Of a DNA stretch of 64,000 bases, positions 42,944 through 51,685 are shown in pieces. Source of the stretch: Candidatus Promineofilum glycogenicum (GTDB lineage: Bacteria > Chloroflexota > Anaerolineae > Promineifilales > Promineifilaceae); assembly GCA_016707605.1 (NCBI GenBank), contig JADJHJ010000013.1, forward strand, positions 62,001 through 126,000, in the 5' to 3' direction. Each line of letters opens with the position of its first letter. The first letter of the stretch is position 1. Made by a program: the position numbers and the translations under genes. A model generated the notes under the pieces. That model was not told the origin of the DNA. It made no database searches and saw nothing but the letters and a program-made list of their open reading frames with translations.

Positions 42944-44398
42944 CTAACCGGGGCCGCGCGCCGCCAACCGCTCGGCCACCAGCCGGTTGACCACGGCCGG
43001 GTTGGCCTGGCCGCGCGTGGCCCGCATCACCTGGCCGACGAACCAGCCCAGCAGGGCCGTCTTGCCGCCCAGGTAGTTGGCCAGCGCGTCGGGGTTGTCG
43101 GCGATGGTCTGTTCGACCAGGGCCAACAGCGCCGCCTCGTCCGATATTTGGGTCAGGCCGCGGGCGGCGACGATGTCGGCCGGGGCGCGCCCGCTGTCTA
43201 GCATCTCGGCCAGCACGTCGCGGGCCGAGTTCAGGTTGAGCGCCCCCTGAGCCACCAGATCGAGCAGGGCGACCAGCGCCGCCGGGGCGACCGGGATGTC
43301 GTCAATGCGCCGGCCGCGTTCGTTCAGCAGCCGGAAGAGGTCGTTGAGAATCCAGTTGGCCAGCGTCTTGGGCGCGCCGCCGGCAGCCACGGCGGCGTCG
43401 AACCACTCGGCCACGGCGCGGTCGTCGGCCAGGGCCGCCGCCTCGCCGGGCGACAGGCCGAGCTGGCCGGTGTAGCGCGCCTCCTTAGCTTGCGGCAGTT
43501 CGGGCAGGGCGGCGCGCGCCGTGACGATCCAGTTATCGTCGAGGGTCAGCGGCGGCAAGTCCGGCTCGGCGAAGTAGCGGTAGTCTTCGGCCTCTTCCTT
43601 GGCCCGCTGGCTGAACGTCTCGCGCCGCGTGTCGTGCCAGCCGCGCGTCTCCTGCGTGACCTGGCCGCCGGCGTCGAGCACGGCCGCCTGCCGCGCCAGT
43701 TCGTAGTCGGTGCCCTCGGCCAGGGCGCGGAAGCTGTTGAGGTTCTTCAGTTCGGTGCGCGTGCCGAACGCCTGGCTGCCGCGCGGCCGCAGGCTGATGT
43801 TCGGCTCGATGCGCAGCACGCCCTTCTCCATGTCGCCGGAGTTGACGCCCAGATAGCGCAGAATCTGGCGGATGCGCGTGGCGTAGGCGCGCGCTTCCTC
43901 GCCGCTGCGGATGTCGGGTTCGGAGACGATCTCCAGCAGGGGCACGCCGGAGCGGTTGTAATCGACCAGCGAGCCGCCGCGCTCCAGGTGGGTCAGCTTG
44001 CCGGTGTCCTCTTCCATATGGACGCGGCGGATGCCGATGCGCCGCGTTTCGCCGCCGGGCAGGGTGACGTCGAGATGGCCGTGGCGGCCGATGGGCAGCT
44101 CGTACTGGCTGATCTGATACCCTTTGGGCAGGTCGGGGTAGAAGTAGTTCTTGCGGGCGAAGATGTTGTGGGGCTGGATGTCGCAGCCCAGGGCCAGGGC
44201 GACGCGCAGGGCGAACTCCACCGCGCGCCGGTTGATGACCGGCAACATGCCCGGCATACCCAGGCAGACCGGGCAGACGGCTGTGTTCGGCGTGGCGGCG
44301 ACGCTATCGACGACGCGACAGCCGCAGAACATTTTCGACTCGGTCAGTAGTTCGGCGTGGATTTCCAGGCCGATGACGGCTTCGTACTGCTCGGCCAC
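42944..44398 (-). CDS. gatB: Asp-tRNA(Asn)/Glu-tRNA(Gln) amidotransferase subunit B
   Basis: 484 aa from a GTG with AGGGG 8 nt upstream. Characteristic GatB sequence: VIGLEIHAELLTESKMFCGC, PNTAVCPVCLGMPGMLPV, FARKNYFYPDLPKGYQISQY, the GSLVDYNRSGVPLLEIVSEP signature and the C-terminal YqeY-like tail domain (VAERLAARGPG end). GatB binds the mischarged tRNA and activates Glu/Asp by phosphorylation; GatA supplies ammonia. Encoded with gatA and gatC; order gatC-gatA-gatB. A 24-bp palindrome lies in the 136-nt gap after gatA. The operon continues toward the sensor genes 22 nt downstream. Confidence 0.97.
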   Translation of the reverse strand: MAEQYEAVIGLEIHAELLTESKMFCGCRVVDSVAATPNTAVCPVCLGMPGMLPVINRRAVEFALRVALALGCDIQPHNIFARKNYFYPDLPKGYQISQYELPIGRHGHLDVTLPGGETRRIGIRRVHMEEDTGKLTHLERGGSLVDYNRSGVPLLEIVSEPDIRSGEEARAYATRIRQILRYLGVNSGDMEKGVLRIEPNISLRPRGSQAFGTRTELKNLNSFRALAEGTDYELARQAAVLDAGGQVTQETRGWHDTRRETFSQRAKEEAEDYRYFAEPDLPPLTLDDNWIVTARAALPELPQAKEARYTGQLGLSPGEAAALADDRAVAEWFDAAVAAGGAPKTLANWILNDLFRLLNERGRRIDDIPVAPAALVALLDLVAQGALNLNSARDVLAEMLDSGRAPADIVAARGLTQISDEAALLALVEQTIADNPDALANYLGGKTALLGWFVGQVMRATRGQANPAVVNRLVAERLAARGPG

Positions 44399-44504
44399 GA
44401 TGCTACCCCTGTGTCCTGCCGCGCTTCTATGCCCCGGCAGGCCGTACCAGTATATGACTTGATGGCGATTCGATCAATCGCCGGGCGCTGTCGCGCCAGA
44501 CCTC

Positions 44505-44528
44505 AGAGGTGGACGGCCGTCCACCTCT
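44505..44528. repeat. 24-bp perfect palindrome between gatA and gatB
   Basis: AGAGGTGGACGG followed directly by its complement. It begins 7 nt after the gatA stop. A smaller hairpin (GGCGATT/AATCGCC) lies closer to gatB. In the middle of an operon it cannot be a full terminator; it may tune the ratio of gatA to gatB message. Confidence 0.8.
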
Positions 44529-44534
44529 CAGGCC

Positions 44535-45998
44535 TCAAACCTCGGCGGGGACGACCGGCAGGCGGCGGTGCCACGGCCGCGCCGTTTCATAGGCGTAGGC
44601 GGCGTTGAGGATGCGCGCCTCTTGGAGCGTGTCGCCGATGAGTTGCAGGCCGATGGGCAGCCCACCGCTATCGACGCCGCAAGGAACCGACAGGCCGCAG
44701 GCCGCGCTCAGGTTCAGCGGCAGGGTGAAGACGTCGGCCAGGTACATACTCAGTGGGTCGTCGACGCGCTCGCCGACGCGGAAGGCGGTCGTCGGGCTGG
44801 TCGGCGCGGCGATGACGTCCACGCTCTCGAAGGCGCGGCGGAAGTCGTCGGCGATGAGCGTGCGCGCCCGCAGCGCCCGGCCGTAGTACTCGTCGTAGTA
44901 GCCGGCGCTGAGGGCATACGTGCCCAGCATGATGCGCCGCTTGACCTCCGGGCCGAAGAGGGCGCGCGTCTGGCGCACGGTGTCGATCATGTCCGCGCCG
45001 GCCACGCGCGGGCCGAAGCGCGTGCCGTCGTAGCGGGCCAGGTTGGCGCTGGCCTCGGCCGGGGCGATGAGGTAGTAGACCGGCAGGCCGTAGTGGGTGT
45101 GGGGCAGGCTGACTTCGACGATCTCCGCCCCCAGGGCGGCCAGTTGCTCGATGGCGGCGCGCACGGCCGCCTCCACCTCCGGCTCCATGCCCTCGATGAA
45201 GTACTCGCGCGGCACGCCGACGCGCAGGCCGCGCACGTCGCCGGTCAGGGCGGCCTCGTAGTCGGGCACGGGCGCGGGCAGTGAGGTGCTGTCGCGCGGG
45301 TCGTGGCCGGCAATGACGCCCAGCAGGGCGGCGCAGTCGGCCACCGTGCGGCCGAACGGGCCGACTTGATCCAGCGACGAGGCGAAGGCGACGACGCCCC
45401 AGCGCGAGACGCGGCCATAGGTCGGCCGCAGCCCGACGACGCCGCAGAACGACGCCGGCTGGCGCACGCTGCCGCCGGTGTCGGTTCCCAGCGCGCCATA
45501 GGCCAGCCCGGCGGCGACGGCCGCGGCGCTGCCGCCGCTGCTGCCGCCGGGCACGCGCTCCAGGTCCCACGGGTTGCGCGTGGTGAAGTAGGCCGAGTTC
45601 TCGGTGGACGACCCCATGGCGAACTCGTCGGTGTTGGTCTTGCCCAGGATGACCGCGCCGGCGGCGATGAGGCGTTCGACGGCGTGGGCGTCGTAGGGCG
45701 GGATGAAGCCGTCGAGGATTTTGCTGCCGGCGGTGGTGGGGATGCCGGCGGTGCAGAGAATGTCCTTGACGGCCACGGGCACGCCCAGCAGCGGGCCGTC
45801 TTCGCCGGCGGCGCGGCGGCGGTCGGCGGCGGCGGCCTGCTCCAGCGCCGACTCGTCGGCCAGGGTCAGGTAGCTGCCGATGGCGTTGTCGTAGGCGACG
45901 ATGCGGTCGATCATCGCCTGCGTGGCGGCCACGCTGGTCGTGTCGCCGCGCCGCAGGGCGTCGCGCAGTTCGGTTAGCGTCAGCGTTGCGATGTCCAT
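44535..45998 (-). CDS. gatA: Asp-tRNA(Asn)/Glu-tRNA(Gln) amidotransferase subunit A
   Basis: 487 aa. Amidase-signature family with the Lys-Ser-Ser triad: VAVKDILCTAG, VPGGSSGGSAAAVAAG and GTDTGGSVRQPASFCG. Hydrolyses glutamine to give ammonia for GatB. Length is normal. No Shine-Dalgarno is visible before the ATG at 45998: the 10 nt upstream are followed directly by an arm of a 54-bp palindrome, so translation may depend on coupling or on that structure. Encoded after gatC and before gatB on the same strand. Confidence 0.97.
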   Translation of the reverse strand: MDIATLTLTELRDALRRGDTTSVAATQAMIDRIVAYDNAIGSYLTLADESALEQAAAADRRRAAGEDGPLLGVPVAVKDILCTAGIPTTAGSKILDGFIPPYDAHAVERLIAAGAVILGKTNTDEFAMGSSTENSAYFTTRNPWDLERVPGGSSGGSAAAVAAGLAYGALGTDTGGSVRQPASFCGVVGLRPTYGRVSRWGVVAFASSLDQVGPFGRTVADCAALLGVIAGHDPRDSTSLPAPVPDYEAALTGDVRGLRVGVPREYFIEGMEPEVEAAVRAAIEQLAALGAEIVEVSLPHTHYGLPVYYLIAPAEASANLARYDGTRFGPRVAGADMIDTVRQTRALFGPEVKRRIMLGTYALSAGYYDEYYGRALRARTLIADDFRRAFESVDVIAAPTSPTTAFRVGERVDDPLSMYLADVFTLPLNLSAACGLSVPCGVDSGGLPIGLQLIGDTLQEARILNAAYAYETARPWHRRLPVVPAEV

Positions 45999-46008
45999 AT
46001 TAGTTGAT

Positions 46009-46062
46009 AGTTGTCAGTTGATCGTTGTCAGTCTGAAGACTGACAACGATCAACTGACAACT
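46009..46062. repeat. 54-bp palindrome with 26-bp perfect arms between gatC and gatA
   Basis: Arms 46009-46034 and 46037-46062 (AGTTGTCAGTTGATCG...) are exact complements around 2 nt. The gatC stop TAG (46061-46063) overlaps its edge and the gatA start is 10 nt from its other edge, so the hairpin occupies the whole intercistronic gap. Confidence 0.92.
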
Positions 46063-46351
46063 ACTCCTCCAGCACCGCCTGAATCAAAAACTGCCCCTCG
46101 GCCGTGGCCGCGGCGTTGAAGAGGGCGTCGTCGCGGGGCAGAGAGGGGGTCACGATGTCGTCGCGCAGGACGTTCTGCCGGGCGACGGCGTGGGCTGAGG
46201 GCGCAACGCCGCTCAGGTCCAACTCGTTCAGCCGCGCGGCGTAGTCGAGAATAGCCGCCAGCTGCTCCTGGTAGTGGGCCAGCTCCTCTTCGGTCAGCGC
46301 CAGCCGGGCCAGGCGGGCGATGTGGGTGACGTCGGTGTGGGTTAGGTTCAT
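46061..46351 (-). CDS. gatC: Asp-tRNA(Asn)/Glu-tRNA(Gln) amidotransferase subunit C
   Basis: 96 aa, normal length. MNLTHTDVTHIARLARLAL at the start, then LAAILDYAARLNELDLSGV and VLRDDIVTPSL are the GatC pattern. It stabilises the GatA-GatB complex. It is 14 nt downstream of the peptide deformylase gene and ends in the AGTTGTCAG palindrome. Confidence 0.95.
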   Translation of the reverse strand: MNLTHTDVTHIARLARLALTEEELAHYQEQLAAILDYAARLNELDLSGVAPSAHAVARQNVLRDDIVTPSLPRDDALFNAAATAEGQFLIQAVLEE

Positions 46352-46365
46352 TCATGTGCCTACAC

Positions 46366-46944
46366 CTAATCCCCCATCATCGGCTCCTCTGCCTCGCCTT
46401 GGCGCGCCTTGCGGGCGGCTTCCTGGCGCTTCTCGAACTCCTCTTCGGTCCAGATGTTCTCCGGGCCGGTCAGTTTGTCGATGTAGAGTTCGCCGTTCAG
46501 GTGGTCGATTTCGTGCTGGAAGATGCGCGCCGTCCAGTCATAGAGGCGCAGGCGGAGTTTGCGGCCGTGGCGATCCTGGCCGCGCACGCGAATGGACTCG
46601 TGCCGCTCCACCTCGCCCACGTAGCCGGGGATGGACAGGCAGCCTTCGATGCCCTTGGTCATCTCCTTGGAGCGCCAGAAGATCTCCGGGTTGACGATGA
46701 CGAATAGTTCGCGCGTGTCTTCGATCTCGTTGCCCTCGTCGTCCTCTTCGGGCAGGGTCAGGATGACGGCCATCTGAATGGGCCGGCCAACCTGCGGCGC
46801 GGCCAGGCCGACGCCGTTGGCCTCGCGCAGCGTCTCGATCATGTTGTCGATGAGCTGCTGCAACTCGCCGTCGAAGCGAGTCACCGGCCGCGTCCTCTGG
46901 CGCAATATCTTGTCGGGAATGCTAACGATAGGCAGTTTGCTCAT
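46366..46944 (-). CDS. def: Peptide deformylase
   Basis: 192 aa. All three family motifs are present: GVGLAAPQVG (residues 44-53), EGCLSIPG with the metal-binding Cys, and HEIDHLNG with the two metal-binding His and catalytic Glu. It removes the formyl group from nascent proteins. Start overlaps the preceding gene by 4 nt (ATGA), so translation is coupled. The C-terminus (WTEEEFEKRQEAARKARQ) is a charged extension common in this family. Confidence 0.97.
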   Translation of the reverse strand: MSKLPIVSIPDKILRQRTRPVTRFDGELQQLIDNMIETLREANGVGLAAPQVGRPIQMAVILTLPEEDDEGNEIEDTRELFVIVNPEIFWRSKEMTKGIEGCLSIPGYVGEVERHESIRVRGQDRHGRKLRLRLYDWTARIFQHEIDHLNGELYIDKLTGPENIWTEEEFEKRQEAARKARQGEAEEPMMGD

Positions 46945-48686
46945 GGCGTTTGCTGATTCTGTTCATCGGTATAGTCGGGCGGCGTGCGCTGGGGAATGCG
47001 GTTCTGCTCCATCGCCTGGCGGTAGACGTCGATGAGCAGGGCGTACTCCTCGCGCCGGGCGCTGCCCTCGTTGATGCGCTGCTGGCGACGGAAGTCGTCC
47101 AGGCGCTGGAAGATGTCGCTTTGGATCAGTTCCGGGTTGGGCACGTAGTCGAAGACGATGTCGGATTTGGCCCCGGCGGTGTCGATGCTGACGAAGCCGT
47201 AGTTGAACAGCGTCGGCAGGAAGCCGGGGCGGGCGGCGTCCACATTCTGGATGTTGCTGATGGCCGCTTGCTTACGGCTCTCGCCAAAGCCGAACGGGGT
47301 GCGGTCGATGTCGATGACGAAGCGGTCGGTCAACTGGAAGACGTCGTTGCGCCAGTCCTCTATCTGCCAGACCAGCGCCAGGAGGTCGGCAAAGCCGCCA
47401 ATGATGACCACCAGGGCCACGACCCAGGGGGTCATGTCCAGGTAGATGCCAAACCCGGCAAAGATCAGCAGGCCGAGGAGAATCAGCCCCGGCACGGCGG
47501 TGCGCTTTATCAGAATGAAGAGGCTCTTGCGATAGGTGATGGTATTGCCTTCGACGACGCGCCAGCCGTAGCGCTTGCGCAGCCGGGTGAAGAAGTTGTC
47601 CGGCCGCTGCACCCGCGCCGGCGGCTTGGCTTCGTCTTCCGTCTTTAACGGCATTTCCATGCCGAAGTGTTTTTCAATGGATTGGCGCATGACGGCTTGC
47701 GTCTGGGCCGACTCGACGGAGCGGTAGAGGCCGGTCAGGCGTTCCAGTACGTCCTTGACCTTGACGGGGCGGTCGATGTTGTCGAACAGGACGTTGCCGG
47801 CCACGGCGGCCGTCGTCACGCGGGCCGAGCCGACGTTGAAGAGGTTAGCCAGCAACGACGGCTTCAGCACTTCGACCGTTTGCACCTGGCCGATGGGAAT
47901 CTTGACCAGCCGCACGCGGAAGCGGCGCAACTCAAACTCATGATGGGTCAGATGGCGGTTGGTGATGATGAAGTAGTCGCCGCGCCAGTCGATCAGGCGC
48001 AGAGCGAACCAGACCGCGCCGATGAGCGTCAGCACGATGGGCGCGCCATACTTCAAGGCGCGTTGCAGGCCGGTGTCGGTGGGCATGAAGATGAGAGCGA
48101 CGAGGCCCAGCAGCACCAGCAGGATGGGCATCAGCAGCCGCCCGGCCAGCAGCCACAGGCTGCGCCGGGCGAAGTACTCCAGCCGCTCTTCGGGCAGCAG
48201 CGCGGCGGCCGACGAAGCCCGCACCTGGCGGCGCAGCTTAAGCTTTTGCGCCTCCAGCCAGGCAGCATCGCTCAGGCCGTAGCGCGTGCCGTCGCTGTCG
48301 CGCGGGGCCAGTTGGTCGACGATGGCCGGGAAGTCCTGCAACAACTTGACGAAGGCGGGGCCGGAGATGATCAACAAACGGCCGTCCTCTGCGCCCTTGA
48401 CCGTGGCGCTGTGGATGCCGGGCACGAACAGCCACAGGTCGTTGAAGTACTGCCCCGGCGTATAGGAGCGCGTTTCGCGGACGATGCCATTGGCGTCGAG
48501 GCCGCGCGCAAAGAGGCGGCCCTCCTTGACGATGGTGAGGCTGCCGGCCACGTCGCGCTGGTAGGCGATGACCGCGTTCTGCTTGAAGGAATACTCGGTG
48601 GCCACGCGCGCGATGGCGGCCTGGGCGGCGTCGCTCAGGTCGGCGAAGATCGGCAGGGTGGCGATGAACTCCAGCTTGTTGGCCAC
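46941..48686 (-). CDS. Cyclic-nucleotide-binding-like / PH-domain membrane protein
   Basis: 581 aa from a GTG. Residues 1-130 form a cyclic-nucleotide-binding-like beta barrel (ATLPIFADLSDAAQAAIA, YTPGQYFNDLWLF). Two similar units follow, each a pair of membrane helices (LLMPILLVLLGLVALIFM; GLILLLLIFAGFGIYL-like) plus a bacterial PH-type domain (DYFIITNRHLTHHEFEL and VFQLTDRFVIDIDRTPFGFG, each with the DxxxxTxxR start). The role is unknown; it may sense a ligand and act at the membrane. The transcript seems leaderless: a TAAAAT lies 6 nt before the GTG. It leads the def-gatCAB group by a 4-nt overlap. Confidence 0.85.
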   Translation of the reverse strand: MANKLEFIATLPIFADLSDAAQAAIARVATEYSFKQNAVIAYQRDVAGSLTIVKEGRLFARGLDANGIVRETRSYTPGQYFNDLWLFVPGIHSATVKGAEDGRLLIISGPAFVKLLQDFPAIVDQLAPRDSDGTRYGLSDAAWLEAQKLKLRRQVRASSAAALLPEERLEYFARRSLWLLAGRLLMPILLVLLGLVALIFMPTDTGLQRALKYGAPIVLTLIGAVWFALRLIDWRGDYFIITNRHLTHHEFELRRFRVRLVKIPIGQVQTVEVLKPSLLANLFNVGSARVTTAAVAGNVLFDNIDRPVKVKDVLERLTGLYRSVESAQTQAVMRQSIEKHFGMEMPLKTEDEAKPPARVQRPDNFFTRLRKRYGWRVVEGNTITYRKSLFILIKRTAVPGLILLGLLIFAGFGIYLDMTPWVVALVVIIGGFADLLALVWQIEDWRNDVFQLTDRFVIDIDRTPFGFGESRKQAAISNIQNVDAARPGFLPTLFNYGFVSIDTAGAKSDIVFDYVPNPELIQSDIFQRLDDFRRQQRINEGSARREEYALLIDVYRQAMEQNRIPQRTPPDYTDEQNQQTP

Positions 48687-48692
48687 GGGGAG

Positions 48693-48698
48693 ATTTTA
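48693..48698 (-). promoter_or_regulatory. TAAAAT -10 box directly before a GTG start
   Basis: The box ends 6 nt before the GTG at 48686 and no Shine-Dalgarno is present, suggesting a leaderless mRNA for the unit leading to def and gatCAB. No convincing -35 box. Confidence 0.4.
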
Positions 48699-48773
48699 GC
48701 ACAAACGGCGCGCCTGTCGGGCGATTTGGCAGATCGCCCCACGCTGGGCTATCATCGCCTTACTGGGCTGCTG

Positions 48774-50012
48774 ATGTCGGTACTAACCGGTTTATTCAAC
48801 GTTCTCGCCCTGCTGTACGTCGGCCGCGCCGTCCTACTCGTCGTCGAGCTTGTCCGCAATCGCGACGCCTGGCGGCAAGAGCCACTGACCAGGGCCAAGC
48901 AGCAACAGGCCGAGCAGGCCGCCTTCTTTGTCGGCGTCCCGCCCGCCGTCCTGGTGCATGAACTGGCGCATGCCGCGGCCATCTGGCTGTTCGGCGGCCA
49001 GGTCGTGGAGTTTGGCTACCGCGTCTTCTGGGGCTACGTCGTGCCCCAGGGGGAGTTCACCGTCGCCCAGCACTGGCTGATCGCCGTGGCCGGCACGCTG
49101 GGGTCGTTGGCCTTCGGCGCGGCGCTGTGGCTGCTGGCCCGGCGCAGCGCCAGCCGGACGGTGCGCTACTTCGGCCTGCGCGCTTTCCGCTTCCAAATCT
49201 ACTTCTCGCTGCTCTACTACCCTCTCTTCAGCCTCTTCCTGCCCATCGGCGACTGGCGGACGATCTACGACTTCGCCGCCACGCCGCTGCTGAGCGGGGC
49301 GACGGCCGTCGTCCACGCCGCGCTGCTGCTGTGGTTCTGGCGGGCCGACCGGGCGGGGGTGTTCGAGAGGCCCGCCTTCGACAGCGCCGCCGAGCAGGCG
49401 CGCTACGAGGCGACCGCCGCCGCGGCCGGCGACCCGGCGGCGCAACTGCGCGCCGTGCACACCTTGCGCCAGGGCGGCGCGCCCCATAGCGCCAATCGCG
49501 CCCTGGACGCTTTCCTGATCGCCTACCCTCATTCGGCCGAGGGGCATTTGCAGCGCGCGCTACTGAGCACGCAGGGGCGCGGCGGGGTTGGCCGGCCGGC
49601 GGTCGAGGCGGCGCGGCGGGCGCTGGCCCTGGGCCTGCGCGAGGCCAACGACGCGGCCGTGGCCCATCAACTCATCGCCCTGCACGAACTGGAGCGCGGC
49701 GACGGCGGCGCGGCGCAAGTCGAACTGGACGCCGCGTTGACCCCCACGCCCGGCCACGATCCCGACTGGCTGCCCGATCTGCGGCGGGCCGAACTCCACG
49801 CCCTGCGCGGCCAGGCCTACCGCCGCCAGGCGCGCTATGAAGACGCCTACCACGAGGTCGGCCTGGGCGTCAACCTGGCTGTGGCCGCCGGGCGCGAAGA
49901 CGTGGCCCGCCGCCTGCGCGACGAGCAGCAACTCATCGAGAAACACGCCGGCCGCAACCTGTCAAACAAAGAAACCGCAGATTACGCAGATTTCGCCGAT
50001 TATCCGAAGTAA
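48774..50012 (+). CDS. M50-like membrane metalloprotease with C-terminal TPR-type helices
   Basis: 412 aa from the ATG at 48774; the open frame extends far upstream but that part is antisense to the previous gene. Several membrane helices occupy residues 1-190, with the zinc motif HELAHAAAIWLFGG on one of them, as in site-2-protease/M50 proteins. The conserved distal Asp motif of M50 is not obvious. Residues about 200-395 are helical repeats like TPR units (LDAFLIAYPHSAEGHLQRAL, ALRGQAYRRQARYEDAYHEV). The last 16 residues (KETADYADFADYPK) are translated from the CCGCAGATTACGCAG palindrome, which also gives the TAA. The substrate is unknown. Confidence 0.8.
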   Translation: MSVLTGLFNVLALLYVGRAVLLVVELVRNRDAWRQEPLTRAKQQQAEQAAFFVGVPPAVLVHELAHAAAIWLFGGQVVEFGYRVFWGYVVPQGEFTVAQHWLIAVAGTLGSLAFGAALWLLARRSASRTVRYFGLRAFRFQIYFSLLYYPLFSLFLPIGDWRTIYDFAATPLLSGATAVVHAALLLWFWRADRAGVFERPAFDSAAEQARYEATAAAAGDPAAQLRAVHTLRQGGAPHSANRALDAFLIAYPHSAEGHLQRALLSTQGRGGVGRPAVEAARRALALGLREANDAAVAHQLIALHELERGDGGAAQVELDAALTPTPGHDPDWLPDLRRAELHALRGQAYRRQARYEDAYHEVGLGVNLAVAAGREDVARRLRDEQQLIEKHAGRNLSNKETADYADFADYPK

Positions 50013-50043
50013 TCGGCGAAATCTGCGTAATCTGCGGTTTCTT
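49969..50043. repeat. 75-bp palindrome with 34-bp perfect arms (CCGCAGATT family)
   Basis: Arms 49969-50002 and 50010-50043 are exact complements with a 7-nt loop. The protease/TPR gene reads through the left arm and loop and stops at the first codon of the right arm (TAA 50010-50012). The following 50044-50221 leader of the transporter operon has no gene. Confidence 0.93.
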
Positions 50044-50221
50044 CTTCCCTTAGAATCATGTTCATTGGGCAATACTCCCGATGAATGTCATATAGAAATC
50101 AGGATCAATGGCAGTATTCAGCCGTCTTGATTTCCGCTATCCTACCTGAGCGGGTTGGCCCAATGGCCGCCCGCGTGTGACTGGCCTGCAGCACATCACG
50201 GACGAATCACCGGGAGGTCAT

Positions 50222-51685
50222 ATGCGGGTTGAATTACGGGACATCCGTAAGTACTTCGGAGCGGTCAAGGCCAACGACGGCATCAGCTTGACCTTGGAAC
50301 CGGGGAAGATCTATGCCCTTGTCGGCGAAAACGGCGCGGGCAAGAGCACGCTCATGAAGATCCTCTCCGGCTACCAGCCGCCGACCGGCGGCGATATTCT
50401 CCTCGACGGCCAACCGGCGCGCTTCCACTCCCCGGCCGACGCGCTGGCCAAGGGCGTGGGCATGCTCTATCAGGACCCCCTGGACATGCCCCCCTTCCGG
50501 GTGATCGACAACTACCTGCTGGGCCGCGACCGCCGCCTGCGCCTCGACTACAAGAGCGCCCGCGCCGAACTGGTCGCCCTGGCGTCGCGCTACGGCTTTG
50601 CCATCGACCCCAATGCCACCATCGACTCCCTGTCGATGGGCGAGCGGCAGCAGTTGGAGTTGGTGCGCCTGCTGGCCGGCGGGGCGCAGGTGCTCATCCT
50701 CGACGAACCGACGACGGGCATCAGCGCCGAGCAGAAGGAAATCCTCTTCGAGTCGATGCACAAAATGACCCGCGAAGAGGGCAAGACGGTCATCCTCGTC
50801 TCCCACAAGCTGGAAGAGGTGCAGGAGTTGTGCATCTACGCCTACGTCCTGCGGCGCGGCAAGCTGGTGGGCGGGCAGGAGTTGCCCTGCGCCAGCGAGG
50901 CGCTGGTGGAGATGATGTTCGGCCAGTTGCCGCAGCGCAGCCGCCGGCCCGCCTTCACCCTCGGCACGCCGGTGCTGGAGCTGCAAGACGTGACCATCAA
51001 CACCTACCAGTTGACCGTGCCCGACGTCAATCTGACCGTGCGCGCCGGCGAGGTGTTCGGCTTCGCCGGGCTGGAGGGCAGCGGCCAACGGCTGGTCTTG
51101 CAGGCCTGCGCCGGGCTGATGCCGCCAGGCAAGGGGCACGTGCGGCTGGGCGGGCAGGACGTGACCGGTTGGGGCTACCACCGCCTCCAGCAGCACGGCG
51201 TGGGCTACGTGGCCGCCGGGCGGCTGGAAGAGGGGCTGGTGGCCGGACTGTCGTTGACCGAGCATCTGATATTAGCCCGGCCGGAAAAGCAGTTCTTCAT
51301 CGACTGGCCCGGCAACCGCGCGGCCATGACCGAGCGCATCGCCACCTACCAGATCGTCGGCCAGCCGGAGACGACGGCCGACGCCCTCTCCGGCGGCAAC
51401 CAGCAGCGGCTGCTGTTCGCCCTGCTGAACACGCCGCTGAAGCTGCTGCTGCTGGAGCACCCGACGCGCGGCCTGGACGTGCGCTCGGCCGACTACACCT
51501 GGCAGTTGCTCTACAACCGCCGCGCGGACGGCACGGCCATCCTCTTCATCTCGGCCGACCTCGACGAGATCATCGCCCATAGCGACCGCATCGCCGTCTT
51601 CTCCGGCGGGCGCATGTCGCGGGTGGTGGACGCGCGCGAGACGACGGCCGACGAACTGGGCCACCTGATAGGAGGCCAGGCATGA
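50222..51685 (+). CDS. ABC transporter ATP-binding protein 1 (nucleoside/BMP type, two ABC domains)
   Basis: 487 aa from the ATG at 50222 with GGGAGG 5 nt upstream. Two ABC cassettes, as in RbsA/YufO-type ATPases. The first has Walker A GENGAGKSTLMK, signature SMGERQQLEL and Walker B VLILDEPTTG; the second has a degenerate P-loop (FAGLEGSGQRLVL), LSGGNQQRLLF and LLLLEHPTRGLD. Only the first site looks fully ATP-competent, which is usual in this group. It pairs with the two permeases that follow (4-nt and 1-nt overlaps) to import nucleosides or sugars captured by the double BMP lipoprotein. Confidence 0.93.
   Translation: MRVELRDIRKYFGAVKANDGISLTLEPGKIYALVGENGAGKSTLMKILSGYQPPTGGDILLDGQPARFHSPADALAKGVGMLYQDPLDMPPFRVIDNYLLGRDRRLRLDYKSARAELVALASRYGFAIDPNATIDSLSMGERQQLELVRLLAGGAQVLILDEPTTGISAEQKEILFESMHKMTREEGKTVILVSHKLEEVQELCIYAYVLRRGKLVGGQELPCASEALVEMMFGQLPQRSRRPAFTLGTPVLELQDVTINTYQLTVPDVNLTVRAGEVFGFAGLEGSGQRLVLQACAGLMPPGKGHVRLGGQDVTGWGYHRLQQHGVGYVAAGRLEEGLVAGLSLTEHLILARPEKQFFIDWPGNRAAMTERIATYQIVGQPETTADALSGGNQQRLLFALLNTPLKLLLLEHPTRGLDVRSADYTWQLLYNRRADGTAILFISADLDEIIAHSDRIAVFSGGRMSRVVDARETTADELGHLIGGQA

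Noticed and set aside
47667..48773. N-terminal extension of the protease/TPR gene
   Set aside because: The open frame continues upstream but is antisense to the nucleotide-binding/PH gene; the first convincing start is the ATG at 48774, where the hydrophobic N-terminus begins.
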